A stretch of 64,000 nucleotides of DNA from Merluccius polli (Eukaryota; Chordata; Actinopteri; Gadiformes; Merlucciidae), in assembly GCA_030340625.1 (NCBI GenBank), contig JAOPHQ010000896.1:89875-153874 (forward strand), given 5' to 3'. Position 1 is the stretch's first letter; each line of letters opens with the position of its first letter. The notes beneath the pieces are model-generated. The model worked only from the letters and a program-made list of their open reading frames with translations, did not search any database and was not told where the DNA came from. Both the position numbers and the translations under genes were made by a program. Below, in pieces: positions 45,876 to 55,728 of this stretch.

Positions 45876-47490
45876 ATTGATTCAGTGTTGCTTTTCTGGC
45901 AGTGGGCTCATGTTCTCTTCCTCAATGTATTGCATTCTACACCAGAAAAGTCTTTGTTGTCATAGTGCATTATCTGTTTCACTAGGTATGTGTTAGCTGT
46001 CTCAGCGCTAACAGTGCATACACGATGTAGGGGGGGGTGCTAGTTATGCGTCCTATTCTGTGTGTTTGCCATGCCTGTGATTGGGCCTGATTTTAAGTGA
46101 CGCATTCAAGGTTCTCACACTTCTTCCTGTGTCATTTCCTTCCTCAGTCTGGAAATGTCTCATCACTCTTCTCCTGTAATTCAGTTGAGGAGAGGGCCTC
46201 TCAGATTCTCATCATACAGGGCCGCCAGTGGCTCCAGCGGGGGTCTTCGTTCTCTTTGTCCGATTCTGATGCGGTGTCTGTGTCACTGCAGTCCAGACTA
46301 GTGAGCACAGCTGCCTTGGGTTCTAGTAGTTTTTAGTTTTCTGATGTGTTCATCTGTCACCTCTAAATACATAATACAATAAATGTTAGATAACACATGA
46401 AAACAAATTGTGTAGGACACAACATAGTACTGTAGTATAATAGCGATAATATAAAAATAAAAATAATAATTGCCCTATTTTTAAAATAAAAAAAATCATA
46501 CCTTTGACATTGACCTTTTGACGTTTTCCTTTGGCTGGTTGCAGTAAGCCGGTGTCCGTCCACTTTGGCCTTCTAACACAGATTTCACTCAATCTGGCTG
46601 CCTTTACCTCTCTTCTGGATGTGAGAAGCCACTGGTTTGTCCCTGAGGTACAAGCCTGCTCGGTCTTTCCATACCTGACCCATAGCTCGACTTTGAGCAT
46701 CAGTGCTGCAGCATGCCTACAGCATGACCCCAAGCTGAGAGAACAAAGAACATTGGTTTTAATTTCGAGCAATATAATGTGTTAGACACATTGATTTGAA
46801 TGGTGATAAAGCTAGAAATGCCCAAATGCACAGCTGTATAGTTGCATAAATGAGTTGTGAAATGTTTACAATAACGACAATGACTGAGGTATCGTCTTCA
46901 GTCGGCGGGCCAATTGCATTACATTAATTAGGGACATTACACCCCTACATTGACACCCCTGTAATAGGCTATTATAATATACTGCATAAATATAAATTGA
47001 TAGATATATTATTATCAATTACATACCCAGCCATGCAGGTGCAGTTCGCTGTCAGGATGCAGTTGTTTTTCTTATTCAGAATGACCCAGACATTATAGAT
47101 CTCCGTCCTCTTCCCTTGTCTTTGACTAGGCAGCACCTTGGTCTTCAGAGTCACAAAGTTTTCAATTTTGTAATCATGTAAAAGTATGTCCTGAACATGA
47201 TTGTCTGTGACATAGCTGTAGGCATCCAGTGTTGTGTAGGACTTCAGGCTCTCTCGGGAATAGAGACTTGGTGTCTCGATCAGGTATGAATGGATGTCCG
47301 GCCACTGAAGTCGGGGCCACTTTTTCTCATCATTTATCCACTCACCTGCCCCTAACGCGTATGGGTCATTAAGACGTATCCCATTCACTAATGTTAATTT
47401 ATGCGCATAACCAATTTTATCACTCGCTGATAAACTGTTGTAGTAAGCTGACAACATCGCTAATTTACACCGCAACTGCAAGTTAACCAC
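45876..47490 (-). pseudogene. ISL2EU second protein, 5' exons: SWIM zinc finger region
   Basis: The first exon (47490 to about 47025) begins MVNLQLRCKLAMLSAYYNS and ends NCTCMAG, the C-x-C half of a SWIM finger. The next (about 46760-46500) starts LGSCCRHAAALMLKVE, the C-x-H half, and reads on to CTSGTNQWL and a linker. A further exon-like stretch lies at about 46190-46340 (ASESDKENEDP) and one at 45880-45960 (KDFSGVECNTLRKRT). Introns are inferred, and exact splice sites are not all clear. Together with the downstream exon this gives the SWIM-YqaJ architecture of the ISL2EU accessory nuclease. Confidence 0.75.
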
Positions 47491-47580
47491 ACGGAGGTAA
47501 CCATGGCAACCGGTAAAACATTTTTCTTTCTGCAGTCATGCGCGCGCGCATCCGCCGTGTTGATAAACAAATAATCCCCT

Positions 47581-47879
47581 ATAGGCCTAAAGTTAATTTT
47601 AGTCTATGTTTTGTTCTTTGCAAGTGCCTAGCGACAGACATGTGAGGGACTGTAACGAAGTAATATGACGCGGTTATAGACGCCATTAAGTTGCGTGAGT
47701 GTGCTAAAAGAAGCGTGAATGAGGTTACTTATTTGTAAATTGAGCACTAAATATTATTAATGACAAGTGGTCTAATTGTGGGAGTGGACGACTTCCTTAT
47801 GTAAATATTGAAGAAAGATTCTTATCATTTCTTGAAAATGTGAAACTGTTTAGATTAATAAGCTGTTGGCTGAAGTCTA
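47581..47879. other. unclassified, presumably provirus A interior
   Basis: AT-rich, with no gene recognised. Confidence 0.3.
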
Positions 47880-48640
47880 GGGAAAGACTCGCAGGGTCGA
47901 TGCAAATAATTCTCTAGCCGGGATGCCACCAGGTTTCCCCCTCTGATTCAGAAGAGCATTGGACAAACTCTGCTCTATCTGACGTCACATTAACAAGTGA
48001 TCTGCGCATGTGTGGGTTTTAGGAGGAGCTACAGGTTATCACAGACGCGTGGTCACCGCCCTACTGCACTCTTGGAGCTGCAAGGGGGGGAGAAGACAGA
48101 CTGAAGCCAAGTACAATAATTCTGTTTATTGGTGGTCATTACGCAATCATGAATTTTATTATCTAGACTTTTAAATTCATAAATAACTATGTTAACAGAT
48201 GTTTTACTGCGATAAAAATTGTTTTTGTGTAAAAGCTGATTGATTATTCTTAAGCGTCAACTTGTCAGTAATATGAAGCAAGTGTGTTCAAATAGACATT
48301 AACTCTCTGTTTTATTCTTTTCTTTATCTACATTTGCACGAGAACCTTAAAGGAAGGAGGGGACCTCCACGGCCGGGGGGCTCCTTTCCAAAGAAATATC
48401 TCGAACGTCTCTTGTGTGGTGTATAATAATGATGATAATAATAATGATAATACATTTATTTGAAGGTGCCTTTCAAGACACACAAGGTCGCCTTACAAAA
48501 ACAAAGTGGTAAGGGGACAACCAGTTCAGTATGTCACCATGGGATAACAGACTTAGAGGGCTTAGAATAAAACATAAAGAAGAAAGCACCGTGATCATTA
48601 GAACATTTAAGGATCTGTTGGACATAGAAAGTACACATGT
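47880..48640 (+). repeat. dispersed repeat, copy 2 (about 0.75 kb)
   Basis: The inverted counterpart of 32160-32900. It starts near GATGCCACCAGGTTTCCCCC and ends in an (ATA/ATG)n tract followed by ACATTTATTTGAAGGTGCC, then a LINE-tail-like stretch. No protein was recognised. Confidence 0.75.
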
Positions 48641-49051
48641 AGAGATCAACTATGTATTTATGTTTGTTATTTGTTTTTATGTTTTCTGTTGATTTGTTTT
48701 CTCTGTGAATTTGTTTTATATCTGTGTTTGTAAAAGTGTTTTAGTGTTTTGTGGGACAATTAGCAGACCAACAGCTCAGTTAAGTTGGGTACTATTCATT
48801 TAAATCAGAAGTTATCTCCTCTCTACCGCTCGTCCACAAAGTCCAGGGGTCAACCAGCGCTGGGGACTCTTTTAAGAGTTCAGGGAAATATCCCCTTCCC
48901 CTCACCAAACTGAGGTAGTGGGACCCGCCCTAAAAGGACCCCTGCGGGAGGCGCGGTAGTTATTACAATGTAAACACCTGATACGCAGTGTTGGGGGTGT
49001 ACCAATTGAACAAGTCCATCTGTAGGTTGCTTAGTTTACCTCCATAACGAG

Positions 49052-49237
49052 GTGTCAATTGTCTTGTCTTTATGTACGATGTTTTGTTTTTGCTCAATAC
49101 TGCTAACCGTTGCTAAGGCTATGATTCTTCGATGGGCCGAGTGTGTTTTTTACCTGGGGGACAAACACAGGTTGCCATTGATAATTAGAGATGACTTGGA
49201 CGATGACAATGAGGAAATTGAGGTTGGTTTTATTTGA
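49052..49237 (+). pseudogene. env: retroviral envelope C-terminus (membrane anchor and tail)
   Basis: The frame has a clear hydrophobic anchor (VLSLCTMFCFCSILLTVA) and an acidic tail, LDDDNEEIEVG. The tail resembles DNDNEEMEIEG of retrovirus 1 on the other strand at 16.6 kb. The rest of the envelope gene is missing or unreadable to the left. It marks a plus-strand remnant of the retrovirus 1 family inside provirus A. Confidence 0.6.
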
Positions 49238-49239
49238 GG

Positions 49240-50250
49240 AGTACCCATTGTAAGTACTCAAAATTACTCATGACTATTCAATGACTATGTGTGAACATAT
49301 ACAGTATATATATATTCATTTTTCACTTCATTCACCATATTCACCTATTGTTTGACTCACCTTTGTATGCACGTTCGTTTTTATATAACTTTCACATATT
49401 GTTTGAACTACTTAGATTAGTAACGATATAAGATAATTTAGTCCATTTAGGATTTGGAAATGCCTGATCTATAATGACATAACAGAAAACAAACTGTCTA
49501 CATATTGTTTATGTTATATTGGTGTCAGATGTTTTTTCTGCAAAGATACTGGTTGGTTTGGTCTCCTCCTTCCCCTCAGGACAATGGAGGGAGGTCCATT
49601 AGAGAGAGCACAGTTGATCTGGGCGCCTGCCCTAAATTGGACTCAGAGACACATATCTGGACAATGAAAAGGACTGCAAACACGAAATGAACAGCAGGAA
49701 CATTGCTATCCTGTTACCCAGCGGTTGATCATAATTTTCATACTAGGAAGCAACATGGCTGACAGTCTTACCTAAAATGAGGATGTGTTTTTACACACTA
49801 TATATTCTATTTTCTTTTTGATTCCTTTACTGATTGATTTTCTTTACAAGTGATTGGTGTTGACAGTTGTTAACACTCTGTAATGATGATTTGTTGTGCA
49901 TTTGTACAGTGATTCGATTGACGAGAAGTGCCTCATCCTGATTGGCTTGTGGGTGAGATCTTCTCTAGATTTACATCTCCTAGAGGTGGGTTTTCGACTG
50001 GATGATGGTAACCCGACCTGGACAGACCTCTCTTCAGCTGCTGTATGGCTAACTGGGAAGAGCTCTTCCGGTGGGGCGAGACTAGCTCATGAATTTGGCC
50101 TTATTAGAACAATTGAATAAGTTTACCTAGTCTAAAAGTAAATAAAAATAATGTGGGCATAAGATTCAAAGGAAACGCTAGAAGACTAAATTAGTTGTTC
50201 CAAAATGCTTGATAAACTAGGACCTAGAATCACTGTCATATATATATATT
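49240..50250 (+). mobile_element. 3' region of a retrovirus 1 family copy
   Basis: Matches 15600-16600 as reverse complement over most of its length. LTR edges are not clear. A GAGGGGGGGAATAAG polypurine run lies at 50352-50366. Confidence 0.6.
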
Positions 50251-52029
50251 TTATGTTATTATCATCAATATATAAAGGACAATACAAGCGGGAGTAGTGA
50301 ATGAAACATGCTTAACTTTTTGTTAGTTTCCCGTGACTTCTTCAAAGTCACGAGGGGGGGAATAAGTAGAGTATTTTTCTGTTATACATTTACAGGTTGT
50401 TCTCCTTATTTCTTTTGTTCATCATATTCACTCATCCTTATCATAAAGAATGCTTCTGCTCTAGGAGAGGAACACAGAGGTGTCCCTCTTACAACTTAGA
50501 GACATAGATAAACCTAAAGGCTAAAGGTGTAAATTAAAGGAGACAGACATCCCTAAGTGCTAATTGTTTATGTTAAGAGCTCTCCCCCATGTCCTGGGAC
50601 CTTGAGGTTATCTTGGTCGTAAAATCTAAACATTATCTGCTCGCTGGGTGTAGAGTTCGGAAACAGCCATATCTTGCTTTCCATGTGTTTTGTTGAAATA
50701 GATTGCATTTTGATTTTCATTTTGATTTTGTTTCTGTTTCTGTTTTAGTTTTTGTGTTTTATTTGTTTAATTGTCGAATTTGCTTAAGTCAGACAAATGT
50801 TCTTTGAACATAAAGTAATCATTGGAAAGTACTTCAGCAATCTGTTGGGAAGGGATCCAATGCACAAGCTAGATAGATTGACATTAGGAAGAATTGGGAT
50901 TACCTTGCAAACGCCAACGCCTAATGCTGTTATGCTGTTTAATATCTTTATTTATTAGCTTCGTCCACTGCCGCGTCAAAAATACAGCGTCAACGCCGTG
51001 TGGTGCAGCAGTTACGCATCAAACAGCGGTTAGGTTTCATTCTCAGTCACAAGGAATGGTGGAAAGAGGAGAGCCAAAGGGTTCGAACCACCAAGGAGGG
51101 TGGAGCCAGGTGACCAGGTGTACCTGAGAGTGTTTCAGGGGACAGTGGAGCGCCCCGACTTGATCAGGCTGGGTTACTGAGAGTAGTACCTGATTTCCTG
51201 GAATTCAGCACCTGTGTCTAGGAGGATGTTGCATCTGATTACATGAATGATGAATTATTAAAAGTACAGTGTGGGTCATGATTGTCATGCAATGCATTGT
51301 TTAAGTTCGGATGTGTTATGCTGTTTTCCATGCTTGCTTTAACTAATGAGACTGCTGAATTTCTTTGGTGCTACTGGAATATGTTCTGACTACTGGTACG
51401 GCCGAGGTTGATGAGTGGGTCCACGGGCCGAGGCACACATGGGTTCGTGCTAGTAACCTTGACGTGTGAGCCTTGCCCATGCCGGGAAGATGGACATTCA
51501 ATTCATGAACTGTCCGATCTAGGGTCGGCTACGGAAACGGGAGCTAACACTGCGACGATGGTTGAGGACCCTGCGTGCATGGAGACCATCTGGGCCCATT
51601 GGCAACCATGCATGCCTGCAGGGTGTTCGATTTTGTGTTATTCATGCATTAGAAGTATTTGAAGGGATTTCTTGTGATGAATACATATATATATATATAT
51701 ATATATGTGCCTTTGTGTCCTCATGATACTGTGACGGTATGACATATTGATTGTATGATGTGTTGATAATTTGTCTACTGTTTGTTGGCTATGGCCCATG
51801 TATTCTTTGAGACACAGCAAGGTGAATGCCGTTCCACATTAGGGATGCGACAGGTTTTCCTCCTGTTTAGTGGGGGGTTTTCCCGAACTAAGTCGGTTGG
51901 TGATGTTGATGTTGATCCACGGTAACCAATCCGGGGTTTTTTTCTTTTCGCTTGAATTTATACTCACCACTTTTTATATCTCATATGATACATTGCGACG
52001 AGTAATTCGTAGTATGGTCATCAGTGATG
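50251..52029 (+). other. provirus A interior, largely unreadable
   Basis: No continuous gene. Near 51090 the plus strand reads GDQVYLRVFQGTVERP and near 51410 WVHGPRHTWVRASN. These resemble the C-terminal SH3-like module of a gammaretrovirus-type integrase, with stops between. The frame at 50894 starts with a hydrophobic stretch (LMLLCCLISLFISFV) but has no further support. A (TA)n tract lies at 51684-51706. Confidence 0.4.
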
Positions 52030-52043
52030 ACCAAGGGAGGGAC
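52030..52043 (+). promoter_or_regulatory. polypurine tract of provirus A
   Basis: ACCAAGGGAGGGAC directly precedes the TGTGACG start of the 3' LTR, the expected site for priming plus-strand DNA synthesis. Confidence 0.8.
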
Positions 52044-52457
52044 TGTGACGACTAATTAACAGCACATACAACAACAGGCTGTAATATCCTCACATAGCCA
52101 CAAGGGAATAGGACCCAAATATGTTGTAAAGCTGTATTAACCGCACCTGGCCACAAGATGGCAGCACATATACACCTGGAGGCGGACCGCTCAACACTAG
52201 CCAATCAAAACATATTACGCGTCATAGAGGCCACGCCTGCCAAAGGTACTATCGAGCGCACACAAGCAGGAGAGGGCAGAAACTCCTATAGGCCAGCGTA
52301 TCTATTAGATATCCAGCTAAGAGTCGCTCCACGCGGTGAAATGATACAATCCTCTCCTTTTGCTTCAGTAGATAATAGACCGAAACCTAAAACAAAATAA
52401 AGTGAGTTAAAAGCGATCTCTGTGTCGGCGGCCCTTCCTTCCTCAAAGAACACAACA
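52044..52457 (+). mobile_element. 3' LTR of provirus A (family A)
   Basis: It is 414 bp, begins TGTGACGACTAATTAACAGC and ends AAGAACACAACA, differing from the 5' LTR by scattered substitutions and single-base indels. AATAAA lies at 52396-52401. Followed by GGAT, matching the left flank of the 5' LTR. Confidence 0.9.
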
Positions 52458-52499
52458 GGATTTGGGTAAGAAAATACCCTTAACCATGCGATCACTAGG

Positions 52500-52758
52500 C
52501 AGCAGGGACCCCACTATTCATCACAGGGGGCCCCAGCCTGCAGGCTTGTGGTTCCAACAGAGCCCACTATTCATCACAGGGGCCCCAACCTGCAGGTTGT
52601 GGTTCCAACGGGGCCCACTATTCATCACAGGGGCCCCAGCCTGCAGGTTATGTTTCCAACGGGGCCCACTATTCATCACAGGGGCCCCAGCCTGCCGCGG
52701 TGTTGTGTTTCCACTGGGGCCCACTATTCATCAAAGGGGCCCAATATTCATCACCAGG
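52500..52758 (+). repeat. ~52-bp tandem repeat, about five copies
   Basis: The unit contains CCCACTATTCATCACAGGGG, CCCCAGCCTGCAGG and TTCCAACGGGG. The last unit is broken by a hAT end at 52759. No gene. Confidence 0.88.
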
Positions 52759-52925
52759 TAGGGCTGAACGATATGGACAAAATTTCATAATCTCAATTAT
52801 CATGCCCAGATATCTCGATATCGATACGATACGATATGGACTATGGGTTCGGTGAAAACATTCACATTTTAAAGCATTTTTCAGAAAAATAAAAACATAA
52901 TACAAAAGAATGTAGAAAGTGCAGT
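52759..52925. mobile_element. left end of a TAGGGCTGAACGATAT hAT
   Basis: Begins TAGGGCTGAACGATATGGAC and continues through the CGATACGATACGATATGG region, matching the start of the autonomous element at 57208. Its own right end is not adjacent. The flank to its left, ATCACCAGG, resembles the ATCACAGG that follows 60145. Confidence 0.7.
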
Positions 52926-53039
52926 TTCTTCAGTTAAGTAATGTACAAACATGGGACCTATTGTTATGTCTCAAAAACATACATTTTGTTTAATGTTTAA
53001 AATCAATGCTTTAATTTCCTGTAAATGGTCAGATTTGCT

Positions 53040-53315
53040 CAGCAGCACATCAAGTTGTTGGGGGCATAAATACAGCTCCAATCCAATAAAAACAGGGATT
53101 TTAAAGCAAAACAATGGCTTCTCTCATCATAAAACCAATTGTCAGTTGAAGGTCCTCCAGTCTTAACACACTGTTTACTACAAGAACACTTTAAAGCACC
53201 AGCACCCTGTAGTTCTTTTGGGGTTTTCTTTGTAAGGGGGGGGGGGGGTGGCAGTACGAGGATCATGGAATGGTCAAGGGGGGGCATTTGCTCAAAAAAG
53301 GTTGAGAACCACTGG
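53040..53315. mobile_element. terminal fragment of another hAT
   Basis: Ends in AAAAGGTTGAGAACCACTG, the complement of the common hAT end CAGTGGTTCTCAACC, after a G-run at 53237-53248. The partner end was not found. Confidence 0.55.
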
Positions 53316-53323
53316 CTCTAGAG

Positions 53324-53457
53324 TCTAGATAGTCAAGTTGATCGTCTTCTCAGCACGCGGGCCAGAGCCACGAAGACTTTGGCGGGGCCAATCTGAGGAC
53401 CTCACTAAGCCATCCAATTGGTAGTAGCGGACGGGCCGGGTGGTGTGCAAAGGGCAG
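53324..53457 (-). pseudogene. 18S rRNA 3'-end fragment, antisense
   Basis: The minus strand matches the 3' domain of vertebrate 18S rRNA: the decoding-site region, the TTGGATGGCTTAGTGAGGTC segment and the GACGATCAACTTGACTATCT segment near the 3' end. Many substitutions and small indels show it is an old pseudogene fragment. It lies between a hAT end and the MYND frame. Confidence 0.85.
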
Positions 53458-53960
53458 TGTGTAAGCTGTCACCTGATAGCCGTGCCTACAGTAGAACAGT
53501 GCCAGACCGATTACAGTGTCACTCTTACTTTCAACACCCCTATACATGTGGCCTTACTGTAAGAACATTTGTCCCCAATTACTCCTGCTTAGAAGGGCCC
53601 CTGAGTGCTATCGCCCACGGGCCAGGACTGACTCCCGGATAGGCATTGGCCTGTCATTTGCATCCCCACCGCCACGCCACCACCTGCATCCCGACCGTCT
53701 CCGGTCTCGGCCCCAGCCCAAGCTCCGGTCCTCACCGTGCCGGTGATGACCCGGCCTGCTGCTCCAGCCCAGCGGGCACCATGTCAGCCTGCTCCTTAGT
53801 CTGCTCCCAACATGGACCCAGCGGACGAAGTCCAGGAGGTGCTCTGAGACCTCCGGGATGTCATGCTCCGGGCCACCATCCCTGAGAGCCAGCCTGGAGC
53901 TAGCACTCATTCAGATGAGCTAGCTTTATGTTTCAGAGCTGCTAATGATCAATCTAGCCT

Positions 53961-54517
53961 TTGTCTCTGCTAGCTGTCAGACTGCCTCCCAGCCAGCTAG
54001 CCTCCATAGCGCTAGTCTCTAGCACTAACCCACAGCCTGCTCCCCAGTTAGTTAATTCCCTTGTTAGTCCAGTTGTTCATCCCCAGCCCGCTGACCCACA
54101 GCCTGCTAGTCCTCTGCCCACATGTGGACTCTGTGGGAGTACAGAAAACCTCCTTAGGTGCAGTAGGTGCCAGATCTCCTTTTACTGTAGCAAACAACAT
54201 CAGAAACGGCACTGGAGAGAACACCAGCTCACCTGTCAGGAGGTTGGTTTCCCTCACCACCAGCCCGCTAACCCTAAGCCTGTACCCTTGCCTGCTAGCC
54301 CCCAGTCCAGCGCTCCAGTCTCTCCCCTGCCCAGCACTCCAGTCTCTTCTCTGCCCAGCACTCCAGTCTCTCCCCTGCCTAGCACTCCAGTCTCTCCCCT
54401 GCCCAGTGCTCCAGAGTTTCCAGTGCCCAGCGCTCCAGAGTCTACACTACCCAGTGCCTCTACTGAAGCCCAGCCAGCTCCGGCTCCGCCGGAGGAGGTT
54501 GTTGAGGAGGTGGTAGT
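53961..54517 (+). CDS. MYND-type zinc finger protein fragment, probably element-encoded
   Basis: The frame (open to 54557) has a Ser/Pro-rich N-terminus. Residues 55-92 form a MYND-like finger: C55-x2-C58, C67-x2-C70, C76-x3-H80, H88-x3-C92, with His at the usual sixth Cys. A Pro-rich tail built on six copies of a 24-bp repeat (54306-54450, SPLPSTPV units) ends in an acidic stretch. Codons after about 54517 are antisense to a gypsy reverse transcriptase and not part of the protein. Upstream, at 53812, another frame reads MDPADEVQEVL, which looks like the start of a gypsy-type Gag. I do not know the family. It could be a retrotransposon gag with a MYND instead of a CCHC knuckle, or a captured host exon. 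Confidence 0.5.
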
Positions 54518-54889
54518 CAATGCAGAAAAGCCAGGTGTCGTCCTTCTTTTTAACTAGGACAGCTGGAGCTGCCCAGGGGCTACTGGAGGGCTCGATGCCC
54601 GCCTCCGCCATCTCCTTGATCTTTTGTTCTGCAGCAACCCGCTTGGCGAAGGGCAGCTGACGGGGGCAGAGGCGGATGGGGCGTGCATCACCTGTCGATG
54701 TCATGCTGTACCAGACTGGTGTGTTTACTACTCGTCCCTGGCTGCGAAGATGTCGGCAAACAGCTCCAGTAGCTCCCGCAGCTGGCGTCTCTGGTCAGTC
54801 TCAAGGCCTTCGCTACTCCTCTGGTACAGGTCGTCAACAGCTTGCTAAGTCTCGGCAGATGGCGGTTTGCTGGTGATGGCCGGTGATGG

Positions 54890-55080
54890 CTGGTGGCATG
54901 CAGGACCCTCTGGCTGGCGATGGTGATACAGTGGACCCTCTGGATGGTGGCGATGGCATGGAGAACCCTCCCACTGGCGGTGATGATGTGGTGGACCCCC
55001 TGGATGATGGTGGTGGTACGGAGGACCCTCTGGCTGGCGGTGGTGGCACTGTGGACCCTCCAGGGCGGACCAGAGAAATG
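54890..55080 (-). repeat. minisatellite in gypsy gag region
   Basis: Imperfect units of about 30-36 bp built on GGACCCTCTGGNTGGNGGTG, six copies. It inflates frames on both strands. Confidence 0.8.
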
Positions 55081-55396
55081 GTAGACTCCATGTCCCCCAG
55101 GGCTTGGGCATCATCGCATAAGCACAGCGGCTGAAACAGTGCTGTATGCTCTTTTGATGGCTGGCCTTGGAACCGCTGTTCCAGTTGGATGTCTTGTGAG
55201 AATCTATAGGGCTTTGCCCTCCAAAGCAAGGGCGACTTGGACTGCCGTCTCTTCTGCTGGCTGTGTGTCGCTGGTCCTGTCGGGTAGGCCAGCATGTAGG
55301 CAAGTATACATTTGTCTTCGATCGCCCCGCGTTTAATGGCTTGCTATGCGCGTGATGAGGTCCATCTATGTCTCTCAGCGTAGCTGTCATTCCTGA

Positions 55397-55414
55397 ATCC
55401 CACTTCTGACACCA
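55397..55414 (-). promoter_or_regulatory. primer-binding site of the gypsy element (tRNA-Leu)
   Basis: The minus strand reads TGGTGTCAGAAGTGGGAT, one base from the usual tRNA-Leu primer site, one base from the LTR end at 55416. Confidence 0.85.
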
Positions 55415-55415
55415 A

Positions 55416-55728
55416 TGTAGTAAACTAAGGTTTTTCAGTGGCATGAACTTACACAGATAAATTATCCCAGTTGATTTAGCAACCCTATGCTCTCAAAAAA
55501 GCACGGCCAAGGAAAATGCTATTTTGTAATTAGCCTGCAAAAACAGAACACCAACCAACTACGCATGCTCCTTACACTTTCTGACGCGATTTTACGAGCA
55601 GTACATATAACTTTATTCACATTATAAACACGCCCTCTTCATAACAGCAACTGTACTTGGAACACTGTAGAGTTAGCGTGACAACAGTAAAACAATTAAC
55701 TTAGTAAAACTCTACCCCCGACACGCTA
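55416..55728 (-). mobile_element. 5' LTR of the gypsy element
   Basis: On the minus strand it would begin TGTGTAGCGTGTCGGGGG and end CTTAGTTTACTACA next to the primer site. The right boundary is inferred from the TG start and is less certain. No second LTR was found. Confidence 0.6.

Larger units (their letters stand above)
42035..47580. mobile_element. ISL2EU-type DNA transposon with two convergent genes
   Basis: The ends are AGAGGGATTAT and, on the complement, AGGGGATTAT, each flanked by AT, a 2-bp duplication expected for this superfamily. A plus-strand THAP/DDE transposase (42119-44070) and a minus-strand YqaJ nuclease gene (44310-47500) meet tail to tail. A LINE fragment (about 42340-43356) sits between the THAP and DDE parts, and a MITE (44854-45875) cuts the nuclease gene. 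Confidence 0.82.
39526..52457 (+). mobile_element. provirus A (LTR to LTR, filled with later insertions)
   Basis: The 5' LTR (39526-39929) is followed by a primer site. The 3' LTR (52044-52457) is preceded by a polypurine tract. The outer 4-bp flanks are identical, GGAT at 39522-39525 and 52458-52461. The two LTRs are close to identical by eye. The interior includes an inverted family-A LTR, the ISL2EU transposon, a dispersed repeat and another retrovirus's envelope tail. Recognisable gag and pol of provirus A itself are scant. A GDQVYLRVFQGTVERP stretch near 51090 looks like the end of an integrase. Confidence 0.75.
54517..55415 (-). pseudogene. gypsy-type retrotransposon gag and RT start, degenerate
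   Basis: After the primer site, minus-strand frames read a Gag-like stretch (YTCLHAGLPDRTSDTQPAEE followed by TAVQVALALEGKAL), then a minisatellite (54890-55080) and the beginning of a Ty3/gypsy reverse transcriptase (54447-54704: VAAEQKIKEMAEAGIEPSSS followed by PWAAPAVLVKKKDDTW). Protease and the rest of pol are absent. The RT breaks off at the junction with the MYND frame. Confidence 0.75.

Noticed and set aside
50838..50860. Second primer-site junction like that of retrovirus 3 (shared AATCTGTTGGGA)
   Set aside because: The bases that should be the primer site do not match tRNA-Trp, so the short match is probably chance.
53646..53885. His/Pro-rich frame upstream of the MYND ORF
   Set aside because: It overlaps the possible Gag start in another frame and shows no domain.
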